DNA of 64,000 nucleotides from Blautia sp. SC05B48 (GCF_005848555.1 NZ_CP040518.1:2743501-2807500); one strand, 5' to 3'. Numbered from the stretch's first letter, positions 9,106 to 17,808 are shown. The notes: a model not told the origin generated them from the sequence alone. Numbers and translations are program-made.

Positions 9106-9132
9106 AAGGAGATAGAAGTTAGGAGGGTCCTC

Positions 9133-9939
9133 ATGGACAAATTAAATGTTGCAATTGCTGATGATAACGCGAAAATGACAGACATGCTCGGTCAGATGAT
9201 CGAAGAAGATAAAGACCTTGAACTGGTCGGAAAAGCACACAACGGAGAAGAAATCTGTAACATAATCAAAGATAAGGAGCCGGATGTGGTAATTCTCGAC
9301 ATCATTATGCCGAAGATGGACGGTCTTTCCGTTATGGAGAAATTTTCCCATAACGCAAATGTCAAAAAAGTTCCAGTGTTTATCGTATTATCTGCAATTG
9401 GACAGGAGAGGATTACAGAGGATGCATTCAGTCTTGGAGCAGACTATTATGTTTTGAAGCCTTTTGACAACACTACACTTTTAAACCGGATCAAACATAT
9501 TCGGAAGATCGGGGACAGAAGAGTGCGGGAGATTGCAAGGCCAGGTATCACAGAAACCAAAAAGCCTCAGCCGGAGAGGAATCTGGAAACCGATGTGACG
9601 AATATCATTCATGAGATCGGAGTTCCGGCACACATCAAAGGGTATCAGTATTTAAGGGATGCGATCATTTTGTCTGTCAATGACATGGAAATGCTCAATT
9701 CCATTACCAAGGTATTATATCCAACCATTGCGAAACGCCATCAGACAACACCGAGCAGAGTGGAGCGGGCGATCCGACATGCGATCGAGGTGGCATGGAG
9801 CCGGGGAAAGATGGATACCATTGATGAATTGTTTGGATATACTGTAAGCACCGGAAAAGGGAAACCCACGAATTCTGAATTTATAGCACTGATCGCAGAT
9901 AAAATCAGACTAGAATATAAAAATCGGTCTTTAAATTAG
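9133..9939 (+). CDS. spo0A: Sporulation master regulator Spo0A
   Basis: Response regulator that, when phosphorylated, switches on sporulation. The receiver domain has the acidic pair D10-D11, the phospho-acceptor D56 in VVILDIIMP, and K109 in YVLKPFD. After a linker, the Spo0A-specific DNA-binding domain carries [20 protein letters not shown] and a C-terminal helix AIEVAWSRG; this domain is unique to Spo0A. The 268-residue length is standard. The ATG follows a strong AGGAGGG at 9121. Upstream lie a 0A box, a sigma-A-type promoter and a folded leader, so control is probably both transcriptional and post-transcriptional. Confidence 0.97.
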   Translation: MDKLNVAIADDNAKMTDMLGQMIEEDKDLELVGKAHNGEEICNIIKDKEPDVVILDIIMPKMDGLSVMEKFSHNANVKKVPVFIVLSAIGQERITEDAFSLGADYYVLKPFDNTTLLNRIKHIRKIGDRRVREIARPGITETKKPQPERNLETDVTNIIHEIGVPAHIKGYQYLRDAIILSVNDMEMLNSITKVLYPTIAKRHQTTPSRVERAIRHAIEVAWSRGKMDTIDELFGYTVSTGKGKPTNSEFIALIADKIRLEYKNRSLN

Positions 9940-9958
9940 ATGAATTTTGGAGTATAAT
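9930..9958 (+). promoter_or_regulatory. Predicted promoter of glgA
   Basis: TTTAAA (9930-9935), 17-base spacer, perfect TATAAT (9953-9958), 39 bases upstream of glgA. The -35 overlaps the end of spo0A and is weak. Confidence 0.5.
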
Positions 9959-9997
9959 CATAAATAAAAACGGGTGTACCCAGGGAGGGGAATACAG

Positions 9998-11443
9998 ATG
10001 AAAAAAATTCTGTTTGCTACATCAGAAGCAGTACCTTTTATCAAAACAGGAGGACTCGCTGATGTTGCCGGCTCACTGCCTAAGTGCTTTGACAAAAAAT
10101 ATTTTGATATCCGCGTGATTTTACCGAAATATGCCTGTATGAAACAGGAATGGAAAGACAAAATGGAGTATGTGACCCATTTTTATATGGATCTGGGATT
10201 TAAGAACTGCTATGTAGGCATTATGCAGATGCAGTATGACGGGATCCAGTTTTACTTCATTGACAATGAATATTATTTCAGCGGTCCGAAACCATATGAC
10301 AGCGCACCATGGGATCTTGAGAAATTTGCTTTCTTTTCCAAAGCTGTGTTATCGGTTCTTCCGGTGATCGGATTCAGACCGGATATCATCCACTGTCATG
10401 ACTGGCAGACAGGACTTGTTCCGGTTTACCTTCACGATTCTTTCCAGGAGAATGAATTCTTCCGTGGAATCAAGACTGTTATGACAATACATAACCTGAA
10501 ATTTCAGGGTGTATGGGATGTTAAGACTGTTAAGGATATCACAGGCCTTTCCGATTACTACTTTGCGCCGGATAAACTGGAAGCATACAAGGACGCAAAC
10601 TTCCTGAAGGGCGGTATGGTATTTGCAGATGCCATTACCACAGTAAGTAATACCTATGCAGAAGAGATCAAGACACCGTTTTATGGTGAGAAGCTGGACG
10701 GACTTCTCAATGCGAGAGCCAACAGCCTGCGTGGTATTGTAAATGGTATTGATTACAATGAATTCAATCCGGAGACAGATCCGAATATCACCAAGAACTA
10801 CAATGCAAAGAACTTCCGCAAGGAGAAGATCAAGAACAAGATCCAGCTTCAGAAAGATCTTGGACTTGAGCAGGATCCGAAAGCTATGATGATCGGTATT
10901 GTATCCCGCCTGACAGATCAGAAGGGATTTGATCTGATCGCTTATATTATGGACGAACTGTGTCAGGATGCGGTTCAGATCGTTGCTCTTGGTACCGGTG
11001 AGGAACGTTATGAGAATATGTTCCGTCATTTTGACTGGAAGTATCATGGCAAGGTATCTGCACAGATCTACTATGATGAGGCAATGTCTCACAGAATTTA
11101 TGCAGCATCTGACGCATTTCTGATGCCGTCACTGTTTGAGCCATGTGGCTTAAGCCAGCTGATGAGCCTTCGTTATGGAACTCTTCCGATCGTCAGAGAG
11201 ACCGGTGGTCTGAAGGATACAGTTGTCCCGTACAATGAATTCGAGGGAACCGGAACAGGATTCTCCTTCGTAAATTACAATGCACATGAAATGCTTGCTA
11301 CGATCCGTTATGCAGAGAGTGTATATTATGACAAGAAACGTGAATGGAATAAAATGGTAGATCGCGCGATGGCTGCAGATTTTTCCTGGAACAATTCCGC
11401 ACGTCAGTATGAGGAAATGTACAATTGGTTAATTGGTGAGTAA
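9998..11443 (+). CDS. glgA: Glycogen synthase
   Basis: GT5-family ADP-glucose:alpha-1,4-glucan transferase that extends glycogen. The N-terminal ADP-glucose-binding KTGGLADVAGSLP is at about residues 16-28; HDWQTGL lies near residue 134; and the C-terminal half holds GIVSRLTDQKG and the PSLFEPCGLSQL segment that binds the nucleotide sugar. The ATG at 9998 follows GGGAGGGG, and the longer open frame from 9974 has no ribosome site. At 481 residues it is full length. Located downstream of spo0A, it fits storage-polymer synthesis at the onset of stationary phase, though no shared regulation is visible. Confidence 0.95.
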   Translation: MKKILFATSEAVPFIKTGGLADVAGSLPKCFDKKYFDIRVILPKYACMKQEWKDKMEYVTHFYMDLGFKNCYVGIMQMQYDGIQFYFIDNEYYFSGPKPYDSAPWDLEKFAFFSKAVLSVLPVIGFRPDIIHCHDWQTGLVPVYLHDSFQENEFFRGIKTVMTIHNLKFQGVWDVKTVKDITGLSDYYFAPDKLEAYKDANFLKGGMVFADAITTVSNTYAEEIKTPFYGEKLDGLLNARANSLRGIVNGIDYNEFNPETDPNITKNYNAKNFRKEKIKNKIQLQKDLGLEQDPKAMMIGIVSRLTDQKGFDLIAYIMDELCQDAVQIVALGTGEERYENMFRHFDWKYHGKVSAQIYYDEAMSHRIYAASDAFLMPSLFEPCGLSQLMSLRYGTLPIVRETGGLKDTVVPYNEFEGTGTGFSFVNYNAHEMLATIRYAESVYYDKKREWNKMVDRAMAADFSWNNSARQYEEMYNWLIGE

Positions 11444-11463
11444 GGATTCACCGAAGCGGTTCT

Positions 11464-11518
11464 CGCAATAAAAAGGCGCAGACGACAGATAATATGTCGT
11501 TTGCGCTTTTTTATTGCG
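11464..11518 (+). terminator. Bidirectional terminator after glgA
   Basis: GGCGCAGACGACA and TGTCGTTTGCGC form the core stem; flanking A-rich and T-rich arms (CGCAATAAAAA with TTTTTTATTGCG) extend it, so it can act in both directions. Confidence 0.88.
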
Positions 11519-11614
11519 GGAATATACATGGATGTTATTGTATGTCTGCAAAAAAAATATGAAGGTGTTTGTTTATCAAACAGGAATTGTGTTAAAGTGA
11601 GAAAAAATATAAAT

Positions 11615-11630
11615 GTTAATGATAAATAAC
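11615..11630 (+). promoter_or_regulatory. Dyad repeat copy 1 upstream of feoB
   Basis: A 16-base partly palindromic site with outer arms GTTA and TAAC, containing AAATAAC. A second copy lies 59 bases downstream. In front of an iron-transport gene, a Fur- or DtxR-like operator is the natural guess; this is inference. Confidence 0.4.
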
Positions 11631-11673
11631 TTTTGAATTGGTATTATTTGTACGAAACTTATCAGATTAATCA

Positions 11674-11689
11674 GTTATTGTCAAATAAC
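11674..11689 (+). promoter_or_regulatory. Dyad repeat copy 2 upstream of feoB
   Basis: Outer arms GTTATT and AATAAC are perfectly inverted; 13 of 16 bases match copy 1. Confidence 0.42.
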
Positions 11690-11713
11690 TTAAATTGTGT
11701 TACATTTATATTA

Positions 11714-11791
11714 GTACATCGTTTTTGAAATAACTATACCATTCACTTGTCTGTGAATCCGATTGATATAGTTATTTACGAAACGATGTAC
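11714..11791 (+). repeat. 78-base near-perfect palindrome upstream of feoB
   Basis: GTACATCGTTT (11714-11724) pairs with AAACGATGTAC (11781-11791); AATAACTATA (11729-11738) with TATAGTTATT (11767-11776); ATTCAC (11741-11746) with GTGAAT (11753-11758). The right arm contains a possible -35 (TTTACG, 11775) 16 bases from GATAAT (11797). It also carries the AAATAAC/GTTATTT half-sites seen in the two upstream dyads. It could be an operator, a leader hairpin or a small palindromic mobile repeat. The rest of the 330-base gap (11519-11852) holds no gene. Confidence 0.65.
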
Positions 11792-11852
11792 CAGTGGATA
11801 ATACAGATATATGTATTGACCATGTAAATTGTACTTATGATGAGGTGACAAT

Positions 11853-14231
11853 ATGACACTGGACAAATTAAAGACTGGAGAATGTGGCAGAATCATCAGT
11901 GTTCGTGGCGAGGGGGAGCTGAGACATCATCTTCTGGATATGGGGCTTACACCGGGGACAGAAGTGTCTCTTCGTAAAACAGCTCCTATGGGAGATCCGG
12001 TACAGCTTGTGCTGCGCGGATATGAGCTGACATTGCGGCTGGCGGAAGCTGCAAAGATTGAGATCGTATCGATCGAATCCATGACGGAAACGAAGAAAGA
12101 AAATGAACGGCATCAGCCGATTGCTCATCCTGGTGTGGGAGAACTTGGAAAGGCTCGAGATTATCGTAAGAACCGGATCGGTGATACGATTCCCAAAGGG
12201 GAACCGATCACGTTTGCACTGGCAGGTAATCAGAACTGTGGAAAGACAACTCTTTTTAATCAGCTGACAGGTTCCAATCAGCATGTTGGTAACTTTCCAG
12301 GTGTAACTGTTGACAAGAAAGAAGGAAGCATCCGGAGGCATCCGGAGGCAACGGTAACGGATCTTCCTGGAATCTATTCACTTTCCCCGTATTCCAGCGA
12401 GGAGATCGTAACAAGAGATTTTCTGCTGAATGAGAAGCCGACAGGAATCATTAATATTGTAGATGCTTCCAATATTGAGAGAAATCTTTATCTTACCATG
12501 CAGCTGATGGAGCTTGGAATCCCAATGGTGCTGGCCTTAAATATGATGGATGAGGTAAGGGCAAATGGAGGCTCTGTTCGGATCAATGAACTGGAGGAGA
12601 TTTTAGGAATTCCGGTTGTACCTATTTCAGCAGCGAAGAATGAAGGAATTGATGAGCTGATCGATCATGCAGTCCATGTTGCAAGATACAGAGAAGCACC
12701 AGGAAGAATTGATTTCTGTACTGACAATCAGTCACCGAAGGATCCGGTAGGCGCACTTCACAGATGTATCCATGCAGCCGTTCATCTGATCGAACCCTAT
12801 GCAAAAAAAACAGGACTTCCTGTACGTTTTGCAGCTACGAAGATCGTAGAGAAAGATTCTCTGATCGAAAAACGTCTGGATTTGCCTGAAGGTGAAAAAA
12901 AGGTTCTTGATGGGCTGGTACATGTTATGGAGAAGGATGGCGGTCTGGACCGTGAGGCAGCTCTTGCGAACATGCGCTTCAATTTTATTGAAAAGCTTTG
13001 TGAGAAAACTGTGGTAAAACCGGCAGAAAGCCGTGAACATAAACGAAGTGTCGCCATAGATCGTATCCTTACCGGAAAATATACAGCAATTCCCTGTTTT
13101 GTGGGAATTATGGCAATTGTATTTGTGATGACGTTTAATTATCTGGGAGCCTGGCTTTCAGACGGAATGACTATGGTCGTGAACTGGGTAATTGCACTTA
13201 TTGGCAGGGGACTGGAGGCGGCAGGTGTCAGCCCAGTACTGCAGTCACTGGTTGTGGATGGAATTTTAAGCGGTATCGGAAGCGTGATCGGATTTCTTCC
13301 TACGATCGTTACTTTGTTTTTCTTCCTGTCAATCCTGGAAGATACCGGATATATGGCTCGTGTAGCCTTTGTTATGGACAAGCTCCTTCGAAAGATCGGA
13401 CTTTCCGGAAGAAGCTTTGTGCCGATGCTGATCGGATTCGGCTGTTCGGTGCCGGCCATTATGGCAACCAGAACATTATCCAGTGAACGTGACCGGAAAA
13501 TGACGATCCTGCTTACTCCGTTTATGAGCTGCAGTGCCAAGCTTCCAATCTACGGACTTCTCACCAGTGCATTTTTCCCGAAGCAGTGGAGAGGAGTTGT
13601 GATGATCAGCCTTTATTTTGCAGGAATTCTCTGCGGGATCCTGTATGCGCTGATCCTGAAAAAGACGAAATATAAGGGAGAGCCGGTTCCGTTTGTCATG
13701 GAGCTTCCCAATTATCGACTTCCTTCTGCAAAAAGTGTAGGACAGCTGATCTGGGAAAAGGCGAAGGACTTTATCCAGAAAGCGTTTACAATTATTTTTG
13801 CGGCAACGCTGATCGTGTGGTTCCTGCAGAACTTTGATGCAGGTCTTAACCTTGTTACCAGCACAGATCAGAGCCTTCTGGCACAGATTGGAAGCATCGT
13901 GGCACCACTTTTTGCTCCGCTGGGCTTTGGTGACTGGAGAGTATCCACCGCATTGATCACGGGCTTTATGGCAAAAGAGAGCGTTGTGTCTACGCTGACA
14001 GTCCTTCTGGGCGGAAATACGGCATTGCTTCAGAATTTGTTTACACCGTTTACTGCTTACGTATTTTTGATCTTTACCTTGCTCTATACACCCTGTGTTG
14101 CAGCTATTGCAACTGTGCGTCGGGAGATGGGAACTGTAAGAGCTGCCGCCGGTATTGTAGTAGTACAGTGTGCCACTGCATGGATCGTTGCGTTTGCGGT
14201 ACATGGTGTGGGAATGATGCTTGGATTATAG
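11853..14231 (+). CDS. feoB: FeoA-FeoB fusion, ferrous iron transporter
   Basis: Imports Fe2+ across the cytoplasmic membrane. Residues 1-75 are a FeoA SH3-like domain (GECGRIISVRGEGELRHHL, MGLTPGTEV) that is normally a separate protein. The FeoB part begins with a GTPase domain: G1 GNQNCGKT at 125-132, G2/NFPGVTVD, G3 DLPGIYSLS, G4 NMMD. The C-terminal half is a multi-spanning membrane region with the Gate motifs, including GFGCSVPAIMATR and the later PCVAAIATVRRE. The 792-residue length agrees with a fusion. Start ATG follows TGAGGTGACA. Upstream dyads suggest metal-dependent repression. Confidence 0.95.
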   Translation: MTLDKLKTGECGRIISVRGEGELRHHLLDMGLTPGTEVSLRKTAPMGDPVQLVLRGYELTLRLAEAAKIEIVSIESMTETKKENERHQPIAHPGVGELGKARDYRKNRIGDTIPKGEPITFALAGNQNCGKTTLFNQLTGSNQHVGNFPGVTVDKKEGSIRRHPEATVTDLPGIYSLSPYSSEEIVTRDFLLNEKPTGIINIVDASNIERNLYLTMQLMELGIPMVLALNMMDEVRANGGSVRINELEEILGIPVVPISAAKNEGIDELIDHAVHVARYREAPGRIDFCTDNQSPKDPVGALHRCIHAAVHLIEPYAKKTGLPVRFAATKIVEKDSLIEKRLDLPEGEKKVLDGLVHVMEKDGGLDREAALANMRFNFIEKLCEKTVVKPAESREHKRSVAIDRILTGKYTAIPCFVGIMAIVFVMTFNYLGAWLSDGMTMVVNWVIALIGRGLEAAGVSPVLQSLVVDGILSGIGSVIGFLPTIVTLFFFLSILEDTGYMARVAFVMDKLLRKIGLSGRSFVPMLIGFGCSVPAIMATRTLSSERDRKMTILLTPFMSCSAKLPIYGLLTSAFFPKQWRGVVMISLYFAGILCGILYALILKKTKYKGEPVPFVMELPNYRLPSAKSVGQLIWEKAKDFIQKAFTIIFAATLIVWFLQNFDAGLNLVTSTDQSLLAQIGSIVAPLFAPLGFGDWRVSTALITGFMAKESVVSTLTVLLGGNTALLQNLFTPFTAYVFLIFTLLYTPCVAAIATVRREMGTVRAAAGIVVVQCATAWIVAFAVHGVGMMLGL

Positions 14232-14241
14232 AAAAAATACC

Positions 14242-15117
14242 TTACATATGGCTTTTCACAAACTGCAGAAAACATTCTGCAGAGGTTGTGAGAGCCATAT
14301 TTTTTTTATGGGCAATTCCAACAGATAGCTTTTTCAGTCCATTAACCGGGACAGCAACAAGCGAAGGCTGACGAAAGAACTGAAAGCTGCTTTCTGTAAG
14401 AAGGCTGATCCCTTCGCCAATTTCCACTGCGCTGACAATAGATTCTGCGCGGGCAGTACGCAGAAGCTGAGGGTGGATCCCTGCATTATGAAAACTTTGC
14501 ATACAGAAACGGTAAATGGAGGTGTGCGGAGGCATCAGGATAAAAGTCTCTTTTTTTAGGTCGGAAAGAGAAACCGATTTTTTGGACGCGGAGGGATGAG
14601 CTTCAGGAAAAACAGCAACCAGACGGTCTGCTGTGAGAGCATGAAAAGTATAGAGCTCCGGGTCTATCATGTGTTTTCGTACAAAGATCAGATTAAAAAA
14701 GTCTTTTTCAAGACCGGAAAGAAGTTCTTCGTCTTCTACCTCCTTCAGAGAAAAAGAAAGCTCCGGGTGTGTATCACAAAAACTGTGTATCACAGAAGTA
14801 AGATGGTACTGAGAAAGAAAAGGAAGTGTTCCAATATGAAGTGCCTGGAGCTTACTGTCCTTAAAATGGTACACTGCTTCCAGAGAACGATGATACTGTC
14901 TGGAAATCTTAAGTGCTTCTTTGTAAAAAAACTCTCCTTCAGGAGTAAGCACAGCAGTACGCTTGCTGCGGTCCCATAAGGTAAGCTCCAGTTCTTTTTC
15001 CAGTTTCATGATCTGCTTGGAAAGGGAGGACTGGGAGATATGCATAGCTTCTGCAGCATCAAAAAAAGTCCGGGATTGAGCTGCACAGATAAAATAGTCG
15101 ATCTGTTCAAGAGTCAT
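14242..15117 (-). CDS. LysR-family regulator of the lpd operon
   Basis: 291-residue LysR-type regulator. The N-terminal winged HTH reads MTLEQIDYFICAAQSRTF then AAEAMHISQSSLSKQIMKLE (residues ~18-38), and the rest is a substrate-binding effector domain. It is transcribed away from lpdC with a 171-base shared upstream region holding a TTCCA-TAT-TGGAA dyad typical of LysR sites. This divergent layout strongly suggests it senses the aromatic acid and activates lpdCBD, as tannin/gallate regulators do in lactobacilli; the effector is inferred. Its 3' end overlaps the feoB terminator. Confidence 0.88.
   Translation of the reverse strand: MTLEQIDYFICAAQSRTFFDAAEAMHISQSSLSKQIMKLEKELELTLWDRSKRTAVLTPEGEFFYKEALKISRQYHRSLEAVYHFKDSKLQALHIGTLPFLSQYHLTSVIHSFCDTHPELSFSLKEVEDEELLSGLEKDFFNLIFVRKHMIDPELYTFHALTADRLVAVFPEAHPSASKKSVSLSDLKKETFILMPPHTSIYRFCMQSFHNAGIHPQLLRTARAESIVSAVEIGEGISLLTESSFQFFRQPSLVAVPVNGLKKLSVGIAHKKNMALTTSAECFLQFVKSHM
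14246..14308 (+). terminator. Terminator of feoB, overlapping the lysR gene end
   Basis: ATATGGCT (14246-14253) pairs with AGCCATAT (14293-14300), with inner TTCACAA/TTGTGA and CTGCAGAA/TTCTGCAG stems and eight T after it. The stem also encodes the C-terminus of the convergent LysR gene. Confidence 0.85.
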
Positions 15118-15153
15118 GGTAACACCTGCCTTTTAGAAAATAGTGACGAATCA

Positions 15154-15217
15154 TTCCATATTGGAAACAATTATATCATAGAAAGAATTGATTCACCATG
15201 TAAAAAAGAGATAAAAT
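15154..15217 (+). promoter_or_regulatory. LysR-type operator and lpdC promoter
   Basis: TTCCA-TAT-TGGAA dyad at 15154-15166, then TTGATT (15188-15193), an 18-base spacer and TAAAAT (15212-15217). The dyad lies 21 bases upstream of the -35, the usual place for a LysR activator. Confidence 0.6.
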
Positions 15218-15288
15218 AACATAAGAAAATAAAGATGTTACTGAGAACGGAGTGAACAGTAATATAAAGATAACGCAGGAGGTTTTTT

Positions 15289-16755
15289 ATGGCAGAAAAA
15301 GTAAGAGATCTGAGAAGTGCTCTGGCACTTCTGGAGCAGATGCCAGATCAGCTGATCGAAACAGAGGTGGAAGTTGATCCGATGGCAGAGCTTGCAGGGG
15401 TATATCGTTATGTAGGAGCCGGTGGAACGGTGAAGCGTCCCACAAAGGAAGGACCTGCCATGATCTTTAATCGTATAAAAGGACACCCGGATGCAAGGGT
15501 AGCTATCGGTCTTCTGGCAAGCAGAAAAAGAGTTGCTGCTTTACTTGACACTCAGCCGGAAAATCTTGGAAAGATGCTCTGCAAAAGCGTGGAGAATCCA
15601 ATTCCACCGGTCGATCTTGAAGGCGATGCACCGTGTCAGCAGGTGGTGCATAAGGCAGCAGATCCGGATTTTGACCTCTATAAGCTGGTTCCTGCGCCAA
15701 CGAACACACCGGATGATGCGGGCCCGTATATCACACTTGGCATGTGCTACGCCACACACCCGGATACTGGAGTTCACGATGTGACCATTCACCGTCTCTG
15801 CATTCAGGGAAAAGATGAGCTTTCCATTTTCTTTACACCTGGTGCCAGACATATCGGAGCAATGGCAGAGCGTGCTGAGGAGCTGGGACAAAGGCTGCCG
15901 ATTTCTATCAGTATCGGAGTTGATCCTGCTATTGAGATCGGTTCCTGTTTTGAGCCGCCTACAACACCACTGGGGTATGATGAGCTGTCTGTAGCCGGTG
16001 CACTGCGCAAAGAGCCGGTGGAACTCTGTAAATGTTTAACCGTTAACGAGCGTGCCATCGCCAATGCGGAATACGTGATCGAGGGAGAAGTGATCCCGGG
16101 TGTGCGTGTAAAGGAAGATCAGAACAGCAATACCGGATACGCCATGCCGGAGTTTCCGGGATATACAGGGCCTGCAAGTGATCAGTGTTGGCTGATCAAG
16201 GTTACAGCAGTGACACATCGTGAAAATCCGATTATGCAGACCTGTATCGGGCCAAGTGAGGAGCACGTATCCATGGCGGGAATCCCTACAGAGGCCAGCA
16301 TCTATGGCATGGTGGAAAAAGCAATGCCTGGAAGACTTCAGAACGTATACTGCAACAGTGCCGGAGGTGGAAAGTATATGGCTGTCCTTCAGTTTAAAAA
16401 GCTTTCTCAAAGTGATGAGGGAAGACAGCGTCAGGCTGCACTTCTTGCATTTTCTGCCTTTAGTGAGCTGAAAAATGTATTTCTGGTAGATGAAGATGTG
16501 GATTGTTTTGATATGAATGACGTACTTTGGGCGATGAATACGAGATTCCAGGGGGATGTGGATGTGATCACCATTCCGGGTGTCCGTTGTCATCCTCTTG
16601 ATCCGTCCAATGATCCTGCATTTTCTCCAAGTATCCGTGATCATGGAATTGCATGCAAGACTATTTTTGACTGTACGGTGCCTTATGATCTGAAGGAAGA
16701 TTTTCACAGAGCCCGTTTTATGGAACTGGATCCGGAGAAATGGCTGAAAAAATGA
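15289..16755 (+). CDS. lpdC: LpdC-type UbiD decarboxylase (gallate/protocatechuate)
   Basis: 488-residue UbiD-family enzyme that removes a non-oxidative carboxyl group from hydroxybenzoates using prenylated FMN. It resembles Lactobacillus gallate decarboxylase LpdC along its length as I recall that family: VDPMAELAGVYRYVGAGGTV at the N-terminus, DVTIHRL, PGARHIGA, FEPPTTPLGYDELSVAGAL, the PSEEHVSMAGIPTEAS segment and FDMNDVLWAMNTRFQ near the C-terminus. The E-R-E region in the centre is typical of active UbiD enzymes. It is followed by a UbiX-like and an LpdD-like gene. Exact substrate (gallate, protocatechuate or another) cannot be read from sequence. Confidence 0.87.
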   Translation: MAEKVRDLRSALALLEQMPDQLIETEVEVDPMAELAGVYRYVGAGGTVKRPTKEGPAMIFNRIKGHPDARVAIGLLASRKRVAALLDTQPENLGKMLCKSVENPIPPVDLEGDAPCQQVVHKAADPDFDLYKLVPAPTNTPDDAGPYITLGMCYATHPDTGVHDVTIHRLCIQGKDELSIFFTPGARHIGAMAERAEELGQRLPISISIGVDPAIEIGSCFEPPTTPLGYDELSVAGALRKEPVELCKCLTVNERAIANAEYVIEGEVIPGVRVKEDQNSNTGYAMPEFPGYTGPASDQCWLIKVTAVTHRENPIMQTCIGPSEEHVSMAGIPTEASIYGMVEKAMPGRLQNVYCNSAGGGKYMAVLQFKKLSQSDEGRQRQAALLAFSAFSELKNVFLVDEDVDCFDMNDVLWAMNTRFQGDVDVITIPGVRCHPLDPSNDPAFSPSIRDHGIACKTIFDCTVPYDLKEDFHRARFMELDPEKWLKK

Positions 16756-17321
16756 AAAAGAGAATTATAGTTGGTGCGACAGGTGCAAGCGGCCTGCCGC
16801 TCCTTGTAAAATGTCTGGAGATCATCCGGGAGAATCCGGATTTTGAGTCTTATCTGATCATGAGTTCCAGTGCAGAGCTGACTCTTCGCCAGGAGACGGA
16901 GCTGGAACCGGAGGATGTGAAACGATTGGCAGATCATGTATGTGCACCGGGAGAAATTGGGGCAAAACCGGCCAGTGGTTCTTTCAAAACAGAGGGGATG
17001 CTGATCGTGCCCTGCAGCATGAAGACGATCGCGGGGATCCACAGTGGCTATGCAGATAATCTTATTCTGCGTGCGGCAGATGTGACGGTCAAGGAACAGA
17101 GAACACTGGTGCTGGCAGCCAGAGAAACACCGTTAAGCGGGATTCATCTCCGAAATCTTTATGAGCTTTCCATGCTTCCGGGAGTGCGGATCATTCCGCC
17201 GATGCTGACGTTTTATCATAAACCGGAGAGCATTGATGATATGGTGTATCATATTGCGGCAAAGCTTTTGGAACCGTTTGGGATCGAAGCAAAGGAGTAT
17301 CGCAGATGGAATGGATTATAA
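16752..17321 (+). CDS. lpdB: UbiX-like flavin prenyltransferase
   Basis: Makes prenylated FMN, the cofactor required by the adjacent UbiD-type decarboxylase. The N-terminal flavin-binding motif RIIVGATGASGLP is at residues 3-15; further family signatures are MSSSAELT, the PCSMKTIAGI segment, and the late RETPLS followed by PPMLTFYH. I chose the ATG at 16752, which overlaps the lpdC stop as ATGA; an ATG at 16740 (MAEK) is in frame and cannot be excluded. It overlaps lpdD by 16 bases, so the three genes are one unit. Confidence 0.9.
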   Translation: MKKRIIVGATGASGLPLLVKCLEIIRENPDFESYLIMSSSAELTLRQETELEPEDVKRLADHVCAPGEIGAKPASGSFKTEGMLIVPCSMKTIAGIHSGYADNLILRAADVTVKEQRTLVLAARETPLSGIHLRNLYELSMLPGVRIIPPMLTFYHKPESIDDMVYHIAAKLLEPFGIEAKEYRRWNGL

Positions 17322-17686
17322 AAGAGTGTGTGGAGACTGCAGGCTGTGAGCTGGAGGTCAGTGCTGCATTTATCGGAGAGGATGTGCTTATCTGTCTGAA
17401 AGGCGGAGAGAGACCTCATCTGGGATGTGTGGTGCAGACGGAACCGAGAGTGTCTCTGACAGGGGATGGTTCTGTGAGTGCGACTTCTTCAGTTTTGAAT
17501 TTTCCGGGACATAAGGACGAGGTGATCTGCCGGTGGATGGCGGAGAAGGTTTCGAAAGAGCTGGGAAAGAGAGTGGTTTGCACCGGGGGATTTCATAAGG
17601 ATGGTATTTCGGAGAAAGAGATCCGGGAGGTGCAGGGAAGTGTTGTGCGTCTGACAGAGATGGTGATAGAAGGACTGCAGCGGTAG
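17306..17686 (+). CDS. lpdD: LpdD-like prenylated-flavin chaperone/accessory subunit
   Basis: 126-residue protein of the small family found with lpdB and lpdC. Seen features: the conserved glycine- and histidine-rich centre around GERPHLGCVVQTEPR and SSVLNFPGHKDEVICRWMA, then a C-terminal helix. It begins inside the end of lpdB. In lactobacilli LpdD is needed for full decarboxylase activity and is thought to handle the prenylated flavin; the same role is inferred here from context. Identity rests on length, position and these motifs. Confidence 0.78.
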   Translation: MEWIIKECVETAGCELEVSAAFIGEDVLICLKGGERPHLGCVVQTEPRVSLTGDGSVSATSSVLNFPGHKDEVICRWMAEKVSKELGKRVVCTGGFHKDGISEKEIREVQGSVVRLTEMVIEGLQR

Positions 17687-17697
17687 TTGAGTAACGA

Positions 17698-17790
17698 ACG
17701 GCTGGAACCTGCTAAAGTTATTTTCCAAAAGTCCGAAACTTTCTTCGCTCAAACAGCGAATTTTTGAAAAATAACGCAGATTCCAGCCGT
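17698..17790. terminator. Long imperfect hairpin between lpdD and MATE
   Basis: ACGGCTGGAA (17698-17707) pairs with TTCCAGCCGT (17781-17790), continuing through TTATTTT/AAAATAA to an inner TTCGCT/AGCGAA stem. It lies between convergent genes and probably terminates or insulates both, although no long T-run is present. Confidence 0.55.
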
Positions 17791-17808
17791 CTAAAATGTT
17801 TCTGTATT

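Noticed and set aside
8924-9115. 63-residue open frame before spo0A on the plus strand
   Set aside because: Runs through the promoter and the folded leader, lacks a ribosome site, and the region is better explained as control DNA and leader RNA.
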